From NCBI RefSeq assembly GCF_900626135.1, contig NZ_LR130785.1:1-64000 (forward strand): a DNA stretch of 64,000 nt. Direction: 5' to 3'. This DNA is from Senegalia massiliensis (GTDB lineage Bacteria; Bacillota; Clostridia; Tissierellales; SIT17). Positions 44,724-52,742 of the stretch are shown in pieces; position 1 is the stretch's first letter, and every line of letters begins with the position of its first letter. The translations under genes were made by a program, and so were the position numbers. Under the pieces are notes generated by a model. The model was not told the origin of the DNA. It did not search any database and saw only the letters and a program-made list of their open reading frames with translations.

Positions 44724-45623
44724 TTATTTATTTATATAGTTTTTAATTTTTGCGAAATAATTCTTATATATCAACAATATAAATATACTAAATAATAATA
44801 TTCCTGTTATGATAATAAAGAGAAAATCTCTAATCATGTGATAAGTTGTGCCATTAGTTCCTAATATAATAATATGTGATAATATATAAGATAAAGCTAA
44901 TATCATTATTGGAGTAGTTATTTTATTTATTCTATGATTTTTTCTAAATATTAATGATAAAATCATGAATATAATAAAAACTATTCCTGCTATCACAAAA
45001 TAATAATTAATAGTTAGTCTCGGAAGAGTAATTGTATTTTTTTCAAAAGATTCACCATAAATAAGTTTATCTAAACTACCATCTTGATTTAAATAGTACA
45101 CTACATCCACTTTATCTTCTTTAACATTTATTACCGCATTTTTCACCTCTCCTGTATCAAATATACTACTCAAATAAGTTGTCCAGGCAACAATATCATA
45201 ATGAACTTCTCCATAATATTCAGAGTAATTAATTTCATAATTAGATACATCTTCACTAAATTCTATGAACACTTTTCCGTCGTCTTCTTCTATTGATTCA
45301 ACAGCTTTGGAATAAACTATAGGGATAGGTTTTGTAAGTTTATCAAATGCTATAAATAAAAATAAAGAGACGATAAGTGCTGTTAAAATTCCTATATAGA
45401 TATTTCTATTTTTAAGTTTTCTTTTAACCTTTTTTAAGGGAATCGCTTCTAAATCCTTTTCATTTTCAAAGTCTATTTCAGTTGATTTTAGTTCTTTATA
45501 TTCACCTCTACATCGTTCACATTTTTCTAGATGTTCATTTATAATATTTACTGTATCTTCACTCGCTAAATCTTCTGCTACTAAAGGCAATAGATCTTGA
45601 ATTGTATTACAACTTAATTTCAT
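44724..45623 (-). CDS. Zinc-finger (zf-HC2) anti-sigma factor
   Basis: Membrane anti-sigma factor of 299 residues. The zinc-binding anti-sigma domain is clear near the N-terminus: C5 and then HLEKCERC (His-x3-Cys-x2-Cys). One span follows at about 75-95, an outside domain at about 100-205, and three more spans to the C-terminus. Its start overlaps the stop of the ECF sigma gene by 4 bases (ATGA), so they form a coupled pair. It should hold the sigma factor at the membrane until a signal is sensed; the signal is unknown. Confidence 0.9.
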   Translation of the reverse strand: MKLSCNTIQDLLPLVAEDLASEDTVNIINEHLEKCERCRGEYKELKSTEIDFENEKDLEAIPLKKVKRKLKNRNIYIGILTALIVSLFLFIAFDKLTKPIPIVYSKAVESIEEDDGKVFIEFSEDVSNYEINYSEYYGEVHYDIVAWTTYLSSIFDTGEVKNAVINVKEDKVDVVYYLNQDGSLDKLIYGESFEKNTITLPRLTINYYFVIAGIVFIIFMILSLIFRKNHRINKITTPIMILALSYILSHIIILGTNGTTYHMIRDFLFIIITGILLFSIFILLIYKNYFAKIKNYINK

Positions 45624-46123
45624 GATTTTCCCTCCAATTCTTTTTGTATTTTCTTCCTTGCTCTATGATAAGTGACACAAGCCCAGTTATCAGTTTTCCC
45701 AAATATATTTCCTATTTCTTTAAAGCTTAATTCATCATATACTCTTAATCTAAATATTTTATTGTAAGGCTCTTTAAGTGAAGAATGAATAATATTACTT
45801 ATTTTTATAAACCCTTCATTGGATATTATATCTTTTTCAAAAAGGTCAGTTTCTTCTTTTTCTATAATATCGTCTAAATCTTTCCTGAAATCTACTTTTT
45901 TATTTTTTCTTAAATATGAAAAATATTCATTTTTTGCAATTTGACATAGCCATACTCTAAGCTTAGTATCTCCTCTAAATTTATCGATAGATTTTATTGC
46001 TTTTAGGAATGTTTCAGAAGTTATATCTTCTGCTATATGTTTATCCTTAGATAAACTTAACATATAATAATATATATCTTTAAAATAAATTTGGTATATC
46101 TTTTCAAATTCTTCACTTGTCAC
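45620..46123 (-). CDS. ECF-type RNA polymerase sigma factor (second copy)
   Basis: ECF sigma factor of 167 residues. Region 2 includes AEDITSETFLKAIKSIDKF and WLCQIAKNEYFSYLRK; region 4 includes LSFKEIGNIFGKTDNWACVTYHRARKK (split by a turn), the DNA-recognition helix. Start is GTG behind AGGAGGTG. A promoter of ECF type (TGTAAG, 16 bases, CGTC) lies just upstream, consistent with self-activation. It is coupled to the zf-HC2 anti-sigma gene. It shares little obvious sequence with the ECF gene at 36.8 kb apart from family motifs. Confidence 0.92.
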   Translation of the reverse strand: MTSEEFEKIYQIYFKDIYYYMLSLSKDKHIAEDITSETFLKAIKSIDKFRGDTKLRVWLCQIAKNEYFSYLRKNKKVDFRKDLDDIIEKEETDLFEKDIISNEGFIKISNIIHSSLKEPYNKIFRLRVYDELSFKEIGNIFGKTDNWACVTYHRARKKIQKELEGKS

Positions 46124-46145
46124 TTTTTCACCTCCTCATATATAA

Positions 46146-46171
46146 GACGCATAAAGAATAAATATCTTACA
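46146..46171 (-). promoter_or_regulatory. ECF-type promoter of the second sigma gene
   Basis: TGTAAG, exactly 16 bases, then CGTC, placed 23 bases before the start codon. This is close to the TGAAAC/TGTAAC-N16-CGTC pattern of ECF factors such as SigM, SigV and SigX, and suggests autoregulation. Confidence 0.65.
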
Positions 46172-46180
46172 ATATTTTTG

Positions 46181-46238
46181 AATTATATAGTAAAAAACTA
46201 GAACAGTTTTCCTTATTCTAGTTTTTTACTATATAATT
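46181..46238. repeat. Repeated hairpin, copy 3 of 4 (extended)
   Basis: Longest copy, with 23-bp perfect arms (AATTATATAGTAAAAAACTA to GAA and complement) and a 12-base loop. Here it lies just upstream of the ECF promoter rather than after an intact gene; the nearest upstream gene on the strand is the decayed one at 46400-46740. Confidence 0.8.
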
Positions 46239-46399
46239 ATTTTTAGCTCATGTCGTATGTTACACTTAAATACTCAATAAGTTTTTGTTTATTATGAAAA
46301 ATCAAAAAAATATTAGAAAAAATAATTATTCATAAGTCATGCATAATTTATATAATATCAATATTTATGAGTTTTTAAACAAGTTTATTATAATTGTAT
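46239..46399. other. Gene-free AT-rich stretch
   Basis: I see no open frame with a ribosome site, no structured RNA and no clear promoter here. Confidence 0.5.
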
Positions 46400-46740
46400 T
46401 TAAGACAAACTAATATCTATCATATCTTTAATTAATTCATTATAATCCTTGTCTTTTAAGTTCTTTATAAATAATTTTAATATCAAATCAAGGTGATTTT
46501 GAGTATTTTTATTGATAAATTTAATAATTTCTCTTAGCTCAAATTCTTCTCTATCATTTATTGCTTTAGGTTCATTTCCATGAATATAATACGATTTTTT
46601 TATAATAACCTTTTATCATTTTAGAAGCCTTAGCTTTTTGTTCTTCTTTTTCAAAAAAAGAATATTACTAGTTGAACTTGCTATATTTTTTTTAACCTTT
46701 TTACCAGTACAGATAAAAATTCCTTTACAATGAATTTTAT
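46400..46740 (-). pseudogene. Decayed reading frame of unknown family
   Basis: Reading the minus strand with two single-base frame corrections gives a continuous protein of about 110 residues: ...SSTSNILFFEKEEQKAKAS, then KMIKGYYKKSYYIHGNEPKA, then INDREEFELREIIKFINKN and a helical end (LIKDMIDISLS, stop TAA at 46400). The corrections are at a run of seven T (reads as eight) and a run of seven A (reads as six). Biased charge and codon pattern favour former coding. No start codon with a ribosome site is visible. It may be a pseudogene or an assembly error in homopolymers. I do not recognise the family. Confidence 0.5.
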
Positions 46741-46749
46741 TATTACTAT

Positions 46750-47334
46750 TTAAAAAAATCTAGTTAATAAATACATAGTTCCTATCGACAATACTAGAGT
46801 AGATGTAGCAGCAAAAAAAGCTAGTAATATTTTTTGATATTTACGTTTCCCTTCTTCTCTTGCTTTTGAAATATCGTCTAAATTTTTCCCTTCACTAAAA
46901 GCTATAATTTCTTTGTATGTTTGAATATCAAATTCTTTTTTCTTCTTTTCCACTAAAAAAGCTACATACATCGAAACTATAGCTAATATAGACCAAATTA
47001 TTATTCCAGCTTTATCTAAAAAGTACAATAAAGGCATAGGTGTTGATATTAATAGTCCAAATAAAACAGCAAGTATATTACTTATCTTATCAAAATCTTT
47101 TCTGTCTTTTTCACTTATATCTTTTTTCATCTTTTCCAAATCTCCTTTAATTAAAATATCAAGAGAGATTTCGAAAATTTCACTTAGACGAAGTAGACTA
47201 TTTATGTCTGGATAATTTTTATCATTTTCCCAATTAGATATAGTTTGTCTAGAAACATAAATTTTTTCAGCTAGTTTTTCTTGAGAAATTTTTAACTCCT
47301 TTCTATACTTTCTAATCTGATTTCCTAATTCCAT
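46750..47334 (-). CDS. XRE-family regulator with membrane spans
   Basis: Helix-turn-helix regulator of 194 residues. The DNA-binding domain is typical (LKISQEKLAEKIYVSRQTIS, then NWENDKNYPDINSLLRLSEI). Three hydrophobic spans follow (about 85-108, 112-127 and 168-192), so the regulator is probably tethered to the membrane. Such proteins often sense cell-envelope or peptide stress, by analogy. Start ATG has a weak AAGGGAG-like site upstream. The decayed frame at 46400-46740 follows immediately. Confidence 0.85.
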   Translation of the reverse strand: MELGNQIRKYRKELKISQEKLAEKIYVSRQTISNWENDKNYPDINSLLRLSEIFEISLDILIKGDLEKMKKDISEKDRKDFDKISNILAVLFGLLISTPMPLLYFLDKAGIIIWSILAIVSMYVAFLVEKKKKEFDIQTYKEIIAFSEGKNLDDISKAREEGKRKYQKILLAFFAATSTLVLSIGTMYLLTRFF

Positions 47335-47510
47335 CTTTCCTCATCTCCCTTCTCTTTTATATTAATCAAAGAAACATTTTTTAGCTATCAAAAGTCTTTG
47401 CTAGTAGTGTATTTTAATTGTCAAAAGCATTTTACAAATAGCTTATATACGGTATTTATCTAATTTTAATCTTTAAACTAATTTTATCATATTGATATAT
47501 CTTATACATT

Positions 47511-47546
47511 AAAAAACTAGAACAGTTTTACCCATTCTAGCTTTTC
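47511..47546 (-). terminator. Repeated hairpin, copy 4 of 4; end of V-ATPase operon
   Basis: AAAAAACTAGAA ... TTCTAGCTTTT with loop CAGTTTTACCCA, overlapping the end of atpD and followed by T residues on the minus strand. One arm carries a single change relative to the other copies. Confidence 0.82.
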
Positions 47547-48159
47547 ACTTCTTCTTTTCCTTAACTTTTTTAAGTCTAAAAAAGTCTTCTCTTTCTTTTT
47601 CTTCTAAGGTTTCTTCTATATATTTAATTTGTTTTTTATATTTTGGTATTTGAATTTTATCTAAAGCATTGGCTCTTTTTTGAGTTCTTTGTATTTCTGT
47701 TGCTAATTTAAATACTGAGTTTTCTATTTCAGCTAATCTATATATTAGATATTTTATATTTTGAAAATCAATTACTGCTGTATCTAGTGCTGGATTTGAT
47801 CTAAATATACCATATTGAGCTTTAAAGTCTTTTTTATTATATTTAACCTGTGGTATTTCCACTCCCATTACACTACGAAGTAATATTTCAAAATCATCTT
47901 CTTTATTTATAGAAAGGGCTATTTCTTCTACACTGTTTATACCCATTGTGACATTTGCATCTTGTAATGCTTTATATGAATCGCTAAATGTAGATCTAAT
48001 TTTAGATTGTATCTCTTTCGCTTCATCTATTAGATTCATCATTTCTCCTATTAATATGGTTCTTTTTTTATCTAATAAATCATATCCCTTTTCAGCTAAT
48101 TTTTTTGAACTTTGAGCTTTCATTAAATTACTCTTAGTTGGAACTTTTCTCTTAGCCAT
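47545..48159 (-). CDS. atpD: V-type ATP synthase subunit D (central shaft)
   Basis: Rotary shaft subunit of the V/A-type ATPase, 204 residues, two long coiled-coil helices. The family start KRKVPTKSNLMKAQSSKKLA and the C-terminal basic helix (KEREDFFRLKKVKEKKK) are clear. It is the last gene of the operon, starting 2 bases after the atpB stop. Start ATG. Length is normal. Confidence 0.93.
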   Translation of the reverse strand: MAKRKVPTKSNLMKAQSSKKLAEKGYDLLDKKRTILIGEMMNLIDEAKEIQSKIRSTFSDSYKALQDANVTMGINSVEEIALSINKEDDFEILLRSVMGVEIPQVKYNKKDFKAQYGIFRSNPALDTAVIDFQNIKYLIYRLAEIENSVFKLATEIQRTQKRANALDKIQIPKYKKQIKYIEETLEEKEREDFFRLKKVKEKKK

Positions 48160-48161
48160 TA

Positions 48162-49547
48162 TTATTTGTCCTTTCCATAATGTCCATACTTTTCTATAAT
48201 CTTTGGATCTATACGATCTAATTCATTTGGAGGTAATATAGCTAATATCTCCCAAGCTAAGTTTAGAGTTTCTTCTATAGTTCTGTTTTCTGAATTCCCT
48301 TGCTTTAAAAATTTTTCTTCAAAATTTCTTCCAAATTCCATATACTTTTTATCCTCATCTGACAAATCATCTTCTCCTATAATCTGTGCTAATTCTCTAA
48401 TATCAATTACTTTAGAATATGAAGAAAAAAGTTGATTTGAAACATCAGGATGATCTTCCCTTGTGTAACCTTCCCCTATACCATCTTTCATAAGTCTTGA
48501 AAGTGATGACAATATATCAACTGGAGGATATATATTTTTAGTATCTAAATCTCTAGCTAGAACTATTTGTCCTTCTGTAATATATCCTGTTAAATCAGGT
48601 ATAGGATGAGTTATATCATCATTTGGCATTGTAAGTATTGGTAAGAATGTAATAGAACCTTCTCTATCTTTAAGCATTCCTGCTCTTTCATAAAGTGCCG
48701 CTAAATCTGAATAAAGATATCCTGGATATCCTTTTCTACTTGGCACTTCTTCTCTAGCTGATGAAATTTGTCTAAGTCCTTCACTATAGCTTGTGATATC
48801 TGTCATTATAACGAGGATTTCCATATTTTCTTCAAATGCCAAATATTCTGCTGCAGTTAATGCACATCTTGGAGTAGTAATTCTTTCTGCTATAGGATCA
48901 TCTGCATAATTTATATACATTACTACATTATCAAGTACTCCTGATTCTTCAAAACTTTTTATGAAAAAGTTAGCATCATCATGTTTTGAACCAATACTTG
49001 CAAAAACTATAGCAAATTCTTTATCCTCATCTGAGCTTATTTTAGCTTGATTTACTATTTGAGCTGCAAGTTCATTATGACTTAGTCCATTTCCTGAAAA
49101 TATAGGTAATTTTTGTCCTCTTATAAGTGTTGTTAAGCAATCTATAGAAGATATGCCAGTTTGTATAAAATTTCTAGGGTATTTTCTCGCTACAGGATTT
49201 ATAGGCCTACCATTTATATTATAATCTTTCCCAGTATAAATATTGCCTCCACCATCTATAGGTTCACCTAATCCATTAAAAACTCTCCCCATTATATCTT
49301 TTGATAATTTTACTGTAAATGGCTTTCCTGTAAATCTTATTTTTGTATCTTCTGTACTCATACCTGATGTAGTTTCAAATACTTGAGCTACCATATTATC
49401 TTCTTCTATTTTTATAATTTTTCCAGTTTTATGTTCATTGTCTTCAGTTTCTATATTTATCAGTTCACCATATCCTACCCCTTCTATAGAATTCAAGGAT
49501 ATGAGTGGTCCATCTATAGATTTGAGTCCCATATAAGATTTTTTCAT
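48162..49547 (-). CDS. atpB: V-type ATP synthase subunit B
   Basis: Non-catalytic nucleotide-binding subunit of V1, 461 residues. It shows the family segments [15 protein letters not shown] (in the place of a P-loop, lacking its Lys-Thr), [20 protein letters not shown] and [18 protein letters not shown]. Start ATG overlaps the atpA stop by one base (TAATG), with GAGG ahead, so A and B are coupled, as expected for equal stoichiometry. Length is normal. Confidence 0.95.
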   Translation of the reverse strand: MKKSYMGLKSIDGPLISLNSIEGVGYGELINIETEDNEHKTGKIIKIEEDNMVAQVFETTSGMSTEDTKIRFTGKPFTVKLSKDIMGRVFNGLGEPIDGGGNIYTGKDYNINGRPINPVARKYPRNFIQTGISSIDCLTTLIRGQKLPIFSGNGLSHNELAAQIVNQAKISSDEDKEFAIVFASIGSKHDDANFFIKSFEESGVLDNVVMYINYADDPIAERITTPRCALTAAEYLAFEENMEILVIMTDITSYSEGLRQISSAREEVPSRKGYPGYLYSDLAALYERAGMLKDREGSITFLPILTMPNDDITHPIPDLTGYITEGQIVLARDLDTKNIYPPVDILSSLSRLMKDGIGEGYTREDHPDVSNQLFSSYSKVIDIRELAQIIGEDDLSDEDKKYMEFGRNFEEKFLKQGNSENRTIEETLNLAWEILAILPPNELDRIDPKIIEKYGHYGKDK

Positions 49548-51340
49548 TAAATCACATCCTCATTTCCATCATCTTTATATTTTGACAGTAAATTTGTATA
49601 ATAAGACTTAATTTTTTCCTCTAGTTGGTCTATTTTTTCTAGCTCATTATTAGAAATATTATATTTCATTTTAGTGACTTCATTAAATAATTCATCATTT
49701 TTCACTTGAGATATTGCAATCCCTTCCCTTATACTATTACTTGTCATTTTATATAAGTAATCTATAGCTTCTAACATTTTATATTGTTTTTTAAGTGGTA
49801 CATAAGTATCTTCTTTATGAAATGCATTTTGTTGTAAAAATCCATTACGAATAACTTTTGCTATTTCTAATACCAGTCTTTGATCATCTGGTAATACATC
49901 TTCACCTACAAGAGAAACTATATCTTTTAATTTATCTTCTTCTTGAAGCAATCTCATAATATTAGCTCTTAATTTAAATACATCATTTGCTACATTTTCC
50001 GTATACCATTCATCTAACACTTTAATATATCCACTATAGCTTTCAAGCCAATTTACAGCTGGATAATGCCTTGCATATGCTAAATTTTTATCTAAAGCTA
50101 AAAATACATTTACAAATCTTTTAGTGTTTTCAGTTACAGGCTCAGAAAAATCTCCTCCTGCAGGAGATACTGCTCCTATTATAGTAACTGAACCTTCTTT
50201 CCCATTTAATGTGTCAACATAGCCACCTCGCTCATAGAACTCAGCTAGTCTTGTTGGAAGATATGCAGGATATCCTTCTTCTGCTGGCATTTCTTCAAGT
50301 CTACCTGATATCTCACGAAGAGCTTCTGCCCATCTTGAAGTAGAATCTGCCATTATTGCTACATGATAACCCATATCTCTAAAGTATTCTGCCATAGTAA
50401 TTCCTGTATAAATACTTGCTTCTCTTGCTGCAACAGGCATATTTGAAGTATTTGCTATAAGTATTGTTCTCTCCATTATAGGTTTGTCTGATTTAGGGTC
50501 AATAAGCTTTGGAAAATCTTCTAAAACCTCTGTCATCTCATTTCCTCTTTCACCACAACCTATATATATTATAATATCTGCATCAGACCATTTAGCAAGT
50601 TGATGCTGGGTCATTGTTTTCCCTGTACCAAATCCACCTGGAATTGCAGCAGTACCACCTTTTGCTATAGGAAAAAATATATCTATAACTCTTTGACCTG
50701 TAACAAGTGGTCTTTCTATCTGCCTTCTTTTCATCACTGGTCTAGGTTCTCTTACTGACCAATATTGATACATTTTTATATCATGATTATTACCTCTATT
50801 ATCTTTTAAAACTATAAGTGTTTCTTCTATATTGTATTGTCCATCTTCTTTTACTTCTACTACTTCTCCATTTACTTTAGGTGGAACCATTATTTTATGA
50901 GTTACTAAAGAAGTTTCTTCTACTTCTGCAAAAATATCTCCTGATTGTAGCTTTTCGCCCTTTTTAACATTGATTTTTACACTCCATAGTTTTTCTTCAT
51001 CAATAGATAAAAGGCCTATTCCTTCAGGTATAAAATTTTGTGAAATATTATTTATTTTTTGTAAAGGTCTCTGTATTCCATCAAACATATTCCCAAGCAT
51101 TCCAGGTCCTAGTTTAAGTGATAAAGGTCTACCTGTAGGATAAATTTTCTCATTAAGCTTAAGTCCCTCTGTTTCTTCATATACTTGAATAGTTCCTATG
51201 TCACCATTTATTGATATTACTTCTCCAATTAATTTATCATTTCCTACTGTAACCATTTCCCTCATCCTAAAACTGCTCATAGATTTTCCTTTTATAACAG
51301 GTCCATTAATTTGTGATATTATGCCATATTTATTTTTCAA
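49547..51340 (-). CDS. atpA: V-type ATP synthase subunit A (catalytic)
   Basis: Catalytic ATPase subunit, 597 residues from TTG at 51340. The P-loop is GGFGTGKT within [19 protein letters not shown], followed by [19 protein letters not shown] and [20 protein letters not shown], and the typical A-subunit non-homologous insert is present at about 110-190. TTG is chosen because AAGGTG lies 6 bases ahead; the GTG 9 bases earlier is part of that site. It overlaps the end of atpE by 11 bases. Length is typical. Confidence 0.95.
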   Translation of the reverse strand: MKNKYGIISQINGPVIKGKSMSSFRMREMVTVGNDKLIGEVISINGDIGTIQVYEETEGLKLNEKIYPTGRPLSLKLGPGMLGNMFDGIQRPLQKINNISQNFIPEGIGLLSIDEEKLWSVKINVKKGEKLQSGDIFAEVEETSLVTHKIMVPPKVNGEVVEVKEDGQYNIEETLIVLKDNRGNNHDIKMYQYWSVREPRPVMKRRQIERPLVTGQRVIDIFFPIAKGGTAAIPGGFGTGKTMTQHQLAKWSDADIIIYIGCGERGNEMTEVLEDFPKLIDPKSDKPIMERTILIANTSNMPVAAREASIYTGITMAEYFRDMGYHVAIMADSTSRWAEALREISGRLEEMPAEEGYPAYLPTRLAEFYERGGYVDTLNGKEGSVTIIGAVSPAGGDFSEPVTENTKRFVNVFLALDKNLAYARHYPAVNWLESYSGYIKVLDEWYTENVANDVFKLRANIMRLLQEEDKLKDIVSLVGEDVLPDDQRLVLEIAKVIRNGFLQQNAFHKEDTYVPLKKQYKMLEAIDYLYKMTSNSIREGIAISQVKNDELFNEVTKMKYNISNNELEKIDQLEEKIKSYYTNLLSKYKDDGNEDVI

Positions 51341-51965
51341 TTTCTTCACCTTCTCTCAATGCTTCATATAACATTTTTCCTATATACTCTTTATTCTGTT
51401 CTAATTTATCTAGAAGGCTAAGGTCCAAAATAGCACGATTACTTTTATCAAGTAATATCATTCCACCAATTATATCTTCATCTGATTCCAACATATTTAC
51501 ATTAGTAAAACCATTGTCTAATATTATAGTTTTTATATAGTCTTTATTATTTTTTATATCATATTTAGAAATTTTCACTTCTATATTACTTTTGTTACTC
51601 ATTTCCTTCAATCCGTTTTCTAGAATATTTCTCAGATAATTTTTATACTCATTAGTAGTTATAAATATTGTTAATTTATTTTTTATACCTTCTATAAGCT
51701 TATTAAATAGTTTATTCTTTTCAAGCATAATTTCTTTTTTTATTTGTCCTTTTTTCTGAGAAATTTGTTTGTCATTTTTTTCTTTTTCTTTTTTTATTAT
51801 TTCTTCTGCATATGCTTTCTTTTCTTGTTCTATTTTATATCTATGTGCGTCCATTTGCTCTTTATTGTGTTGTTCTATTTTCCTTATTTTTTCTTCGCTA
51901 GCTCCTCTAATCTCTTCAAAAACATGTTTGGAAAAGAGATTTAATTTCTCTTCAATGGTTATCAA
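51330..51965 (-). CDS. atpE: V-type ATP synthase subunit E (peripheral stalk)
   Basis: Peripheral-stalk subunit, 211 residues. The N-terminal half is one long charged helix (KIEQEKKAYAEEIIKKEKEK and onward) and the C-terminal half is a compact alpha/beta head (IIGGMILLDKSNRAILDLSL), as in family members. Start TTG follows GGTGGTGG. It lies 12 bases after atpF and overlaps atpA, within the nine-gene operon. Confidence 0.9.
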   Translation of the reverse strand: MITIEEKLNLFSKHVFEEIRGASEEKIRKIEQHNKEQMDAHRYKIEQEKKAYAEEIIKKEKEKNDKQISQKKGQIKKEIMLEKNKLFNKLIEGIKNKLTIFITTNEYKNYLRNILENGLKEMSNKSNIEVKISKYDIKNNKDYIKTIILDNGFTNVNMLESDEDIIGGMILLDKSNRAILDLSLLDKLEQNKEYIGKMLYEALREGEEIEK

Positions 51966-51977
51966 AATACCACCACC

Positions 51978-52286
51978 CTATATTTTTATTCCTATAGATT
52001 CATTTATATATTTAGTTATAAAATCCTCTTTACTTGAAAATCCATGTCTATCAGGTATTGTAACTATAAGGTGATTATTTTCATTTATCCTTACTTCCAT
52101 TACCCTATCCATGATTTTATCTTGTATTCTCTCTGTTATTATTATAATTCCTATATTTTTATCTTTTAGTGCAGAGTTTAGTTGTTTTAAAATCTCTTCT
52201 TTTTCATGTGCTATTATTCCATCAATTCCTGCAAGTCTCATTGCAAGAAGTGTGTCTCTATTGTCACTTATTAAAAATGATTTCAT
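51978..52286 (-). CDS. atpF: V-type ATP synthase subunit F
   Basis: Small central-stalk subunit of 102 residues with a Rossmann-like fold. It begins MKSFLISDNRDTLLAMRLAG and has IIIITERIQDKIMDRV mid-protein, both diagnostic. The ATG at 52286 follows AGGTGATATTT; a GTG 9 bases earlier is inside that site. It sits between atpK and atpE. Confidence 0.92.
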   Translation of the reverse strand: MKSFLISDNRDTLLAMRLAGIDGIIAHEKEEILKQLNSALKDKNIGIIIITERIQDKIMDRVMEVRINENNHLIVTIPDRHGFSSKEDFITKYINESIGIKI

Positions 52287-52295
52287 AAATATCAC

Positions 52296-52724
52296 CTATA
52301 CAAAAAGTATAAATATAGATACAATTAATCCATATATTGCAACACCTTCTGCAAGCCCTACAAATATAAGAGTTTTACCTAGTATTTTAGGGTCTTCTGA
52401 TACTGCACCAAGTGCTGAGGATCCTACTGCTCCAACTGCATAACCTGCACCTATCGTTGCAAGTCCTGTAGACAGTGCTGCTGCAATATATTGAAGTCCA
52501 GAAGCACTAGTCTCTTCTGGTGCTCTAGTAGCAGCTTTTACAGCATCTGGCATTAGTATAGTAAGTGCTCCTAAAAGTAAAGGTATAAATACAAAGAGAT
52601 TTATTCTTAAAGCTTTGCTTATTTTAAATCCTGTCTTTTCATTTTCTTTATTTAAAAAATATAAGCCTGTTGCTATAGTAGCAATTACTAAAATAGTTGT
52701 CATAATCATTATTGCAATAATCAT
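52296..52724 (-). CDS. atpK: V-type ATP synthase subunit K (rotor ring), single-hairpin type
   Basis: Rotor c-type subunit of 142 residues. Two N-terminal hydrophobic segments precede one c-hairpin (AALSTGLATIGAGYAVGAVG, turn SEDPK, then FVGLAEGVAIYGLIVSIF). The ion-binding Glu is in GLAEGVAIYG. The Gln that helps bind Na+ in sodium-type c subunits (GQGYAAG) is Ala here (GAGYAVG), and the neighbouring Ser/Thr are absent. This suggests proton rather than sodium coupling; that is an inference. Start ATG follows AGGAGAGAT. Confidence 0.92.
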   Translation of the reverse strand: MIIAIMIMTTILVIATIATGLYFLNKENEKTGFKISKALRINLFVFIPLLLGALTILMPDAVKAATRAPEETSASGLQYIAAALSTGLATIGAGYAVGAVGSSALGAVSEDPKILGKTLIFVGLAEGVAIYGLIVSIFILFV

Positions 52725-52742
52725 TTTTATCTCTCCTATAAT

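Noticed and set aside
35386-47546. Prophage, genomic island with integrase, or toxin-antitoxin system
   Set aside because: Despite XRE regulators and hairpin repeats, no integrase, phage structural gene, tRNA attachment site or toxin gene is visible.
51744-52074. Plus-strand Phe-rich frames opposite atpE and atpF
   Set aside because: Antisense of Lys/Glu-rich helices always gives Phe/Leu/Ser-rich frames; no independent support.
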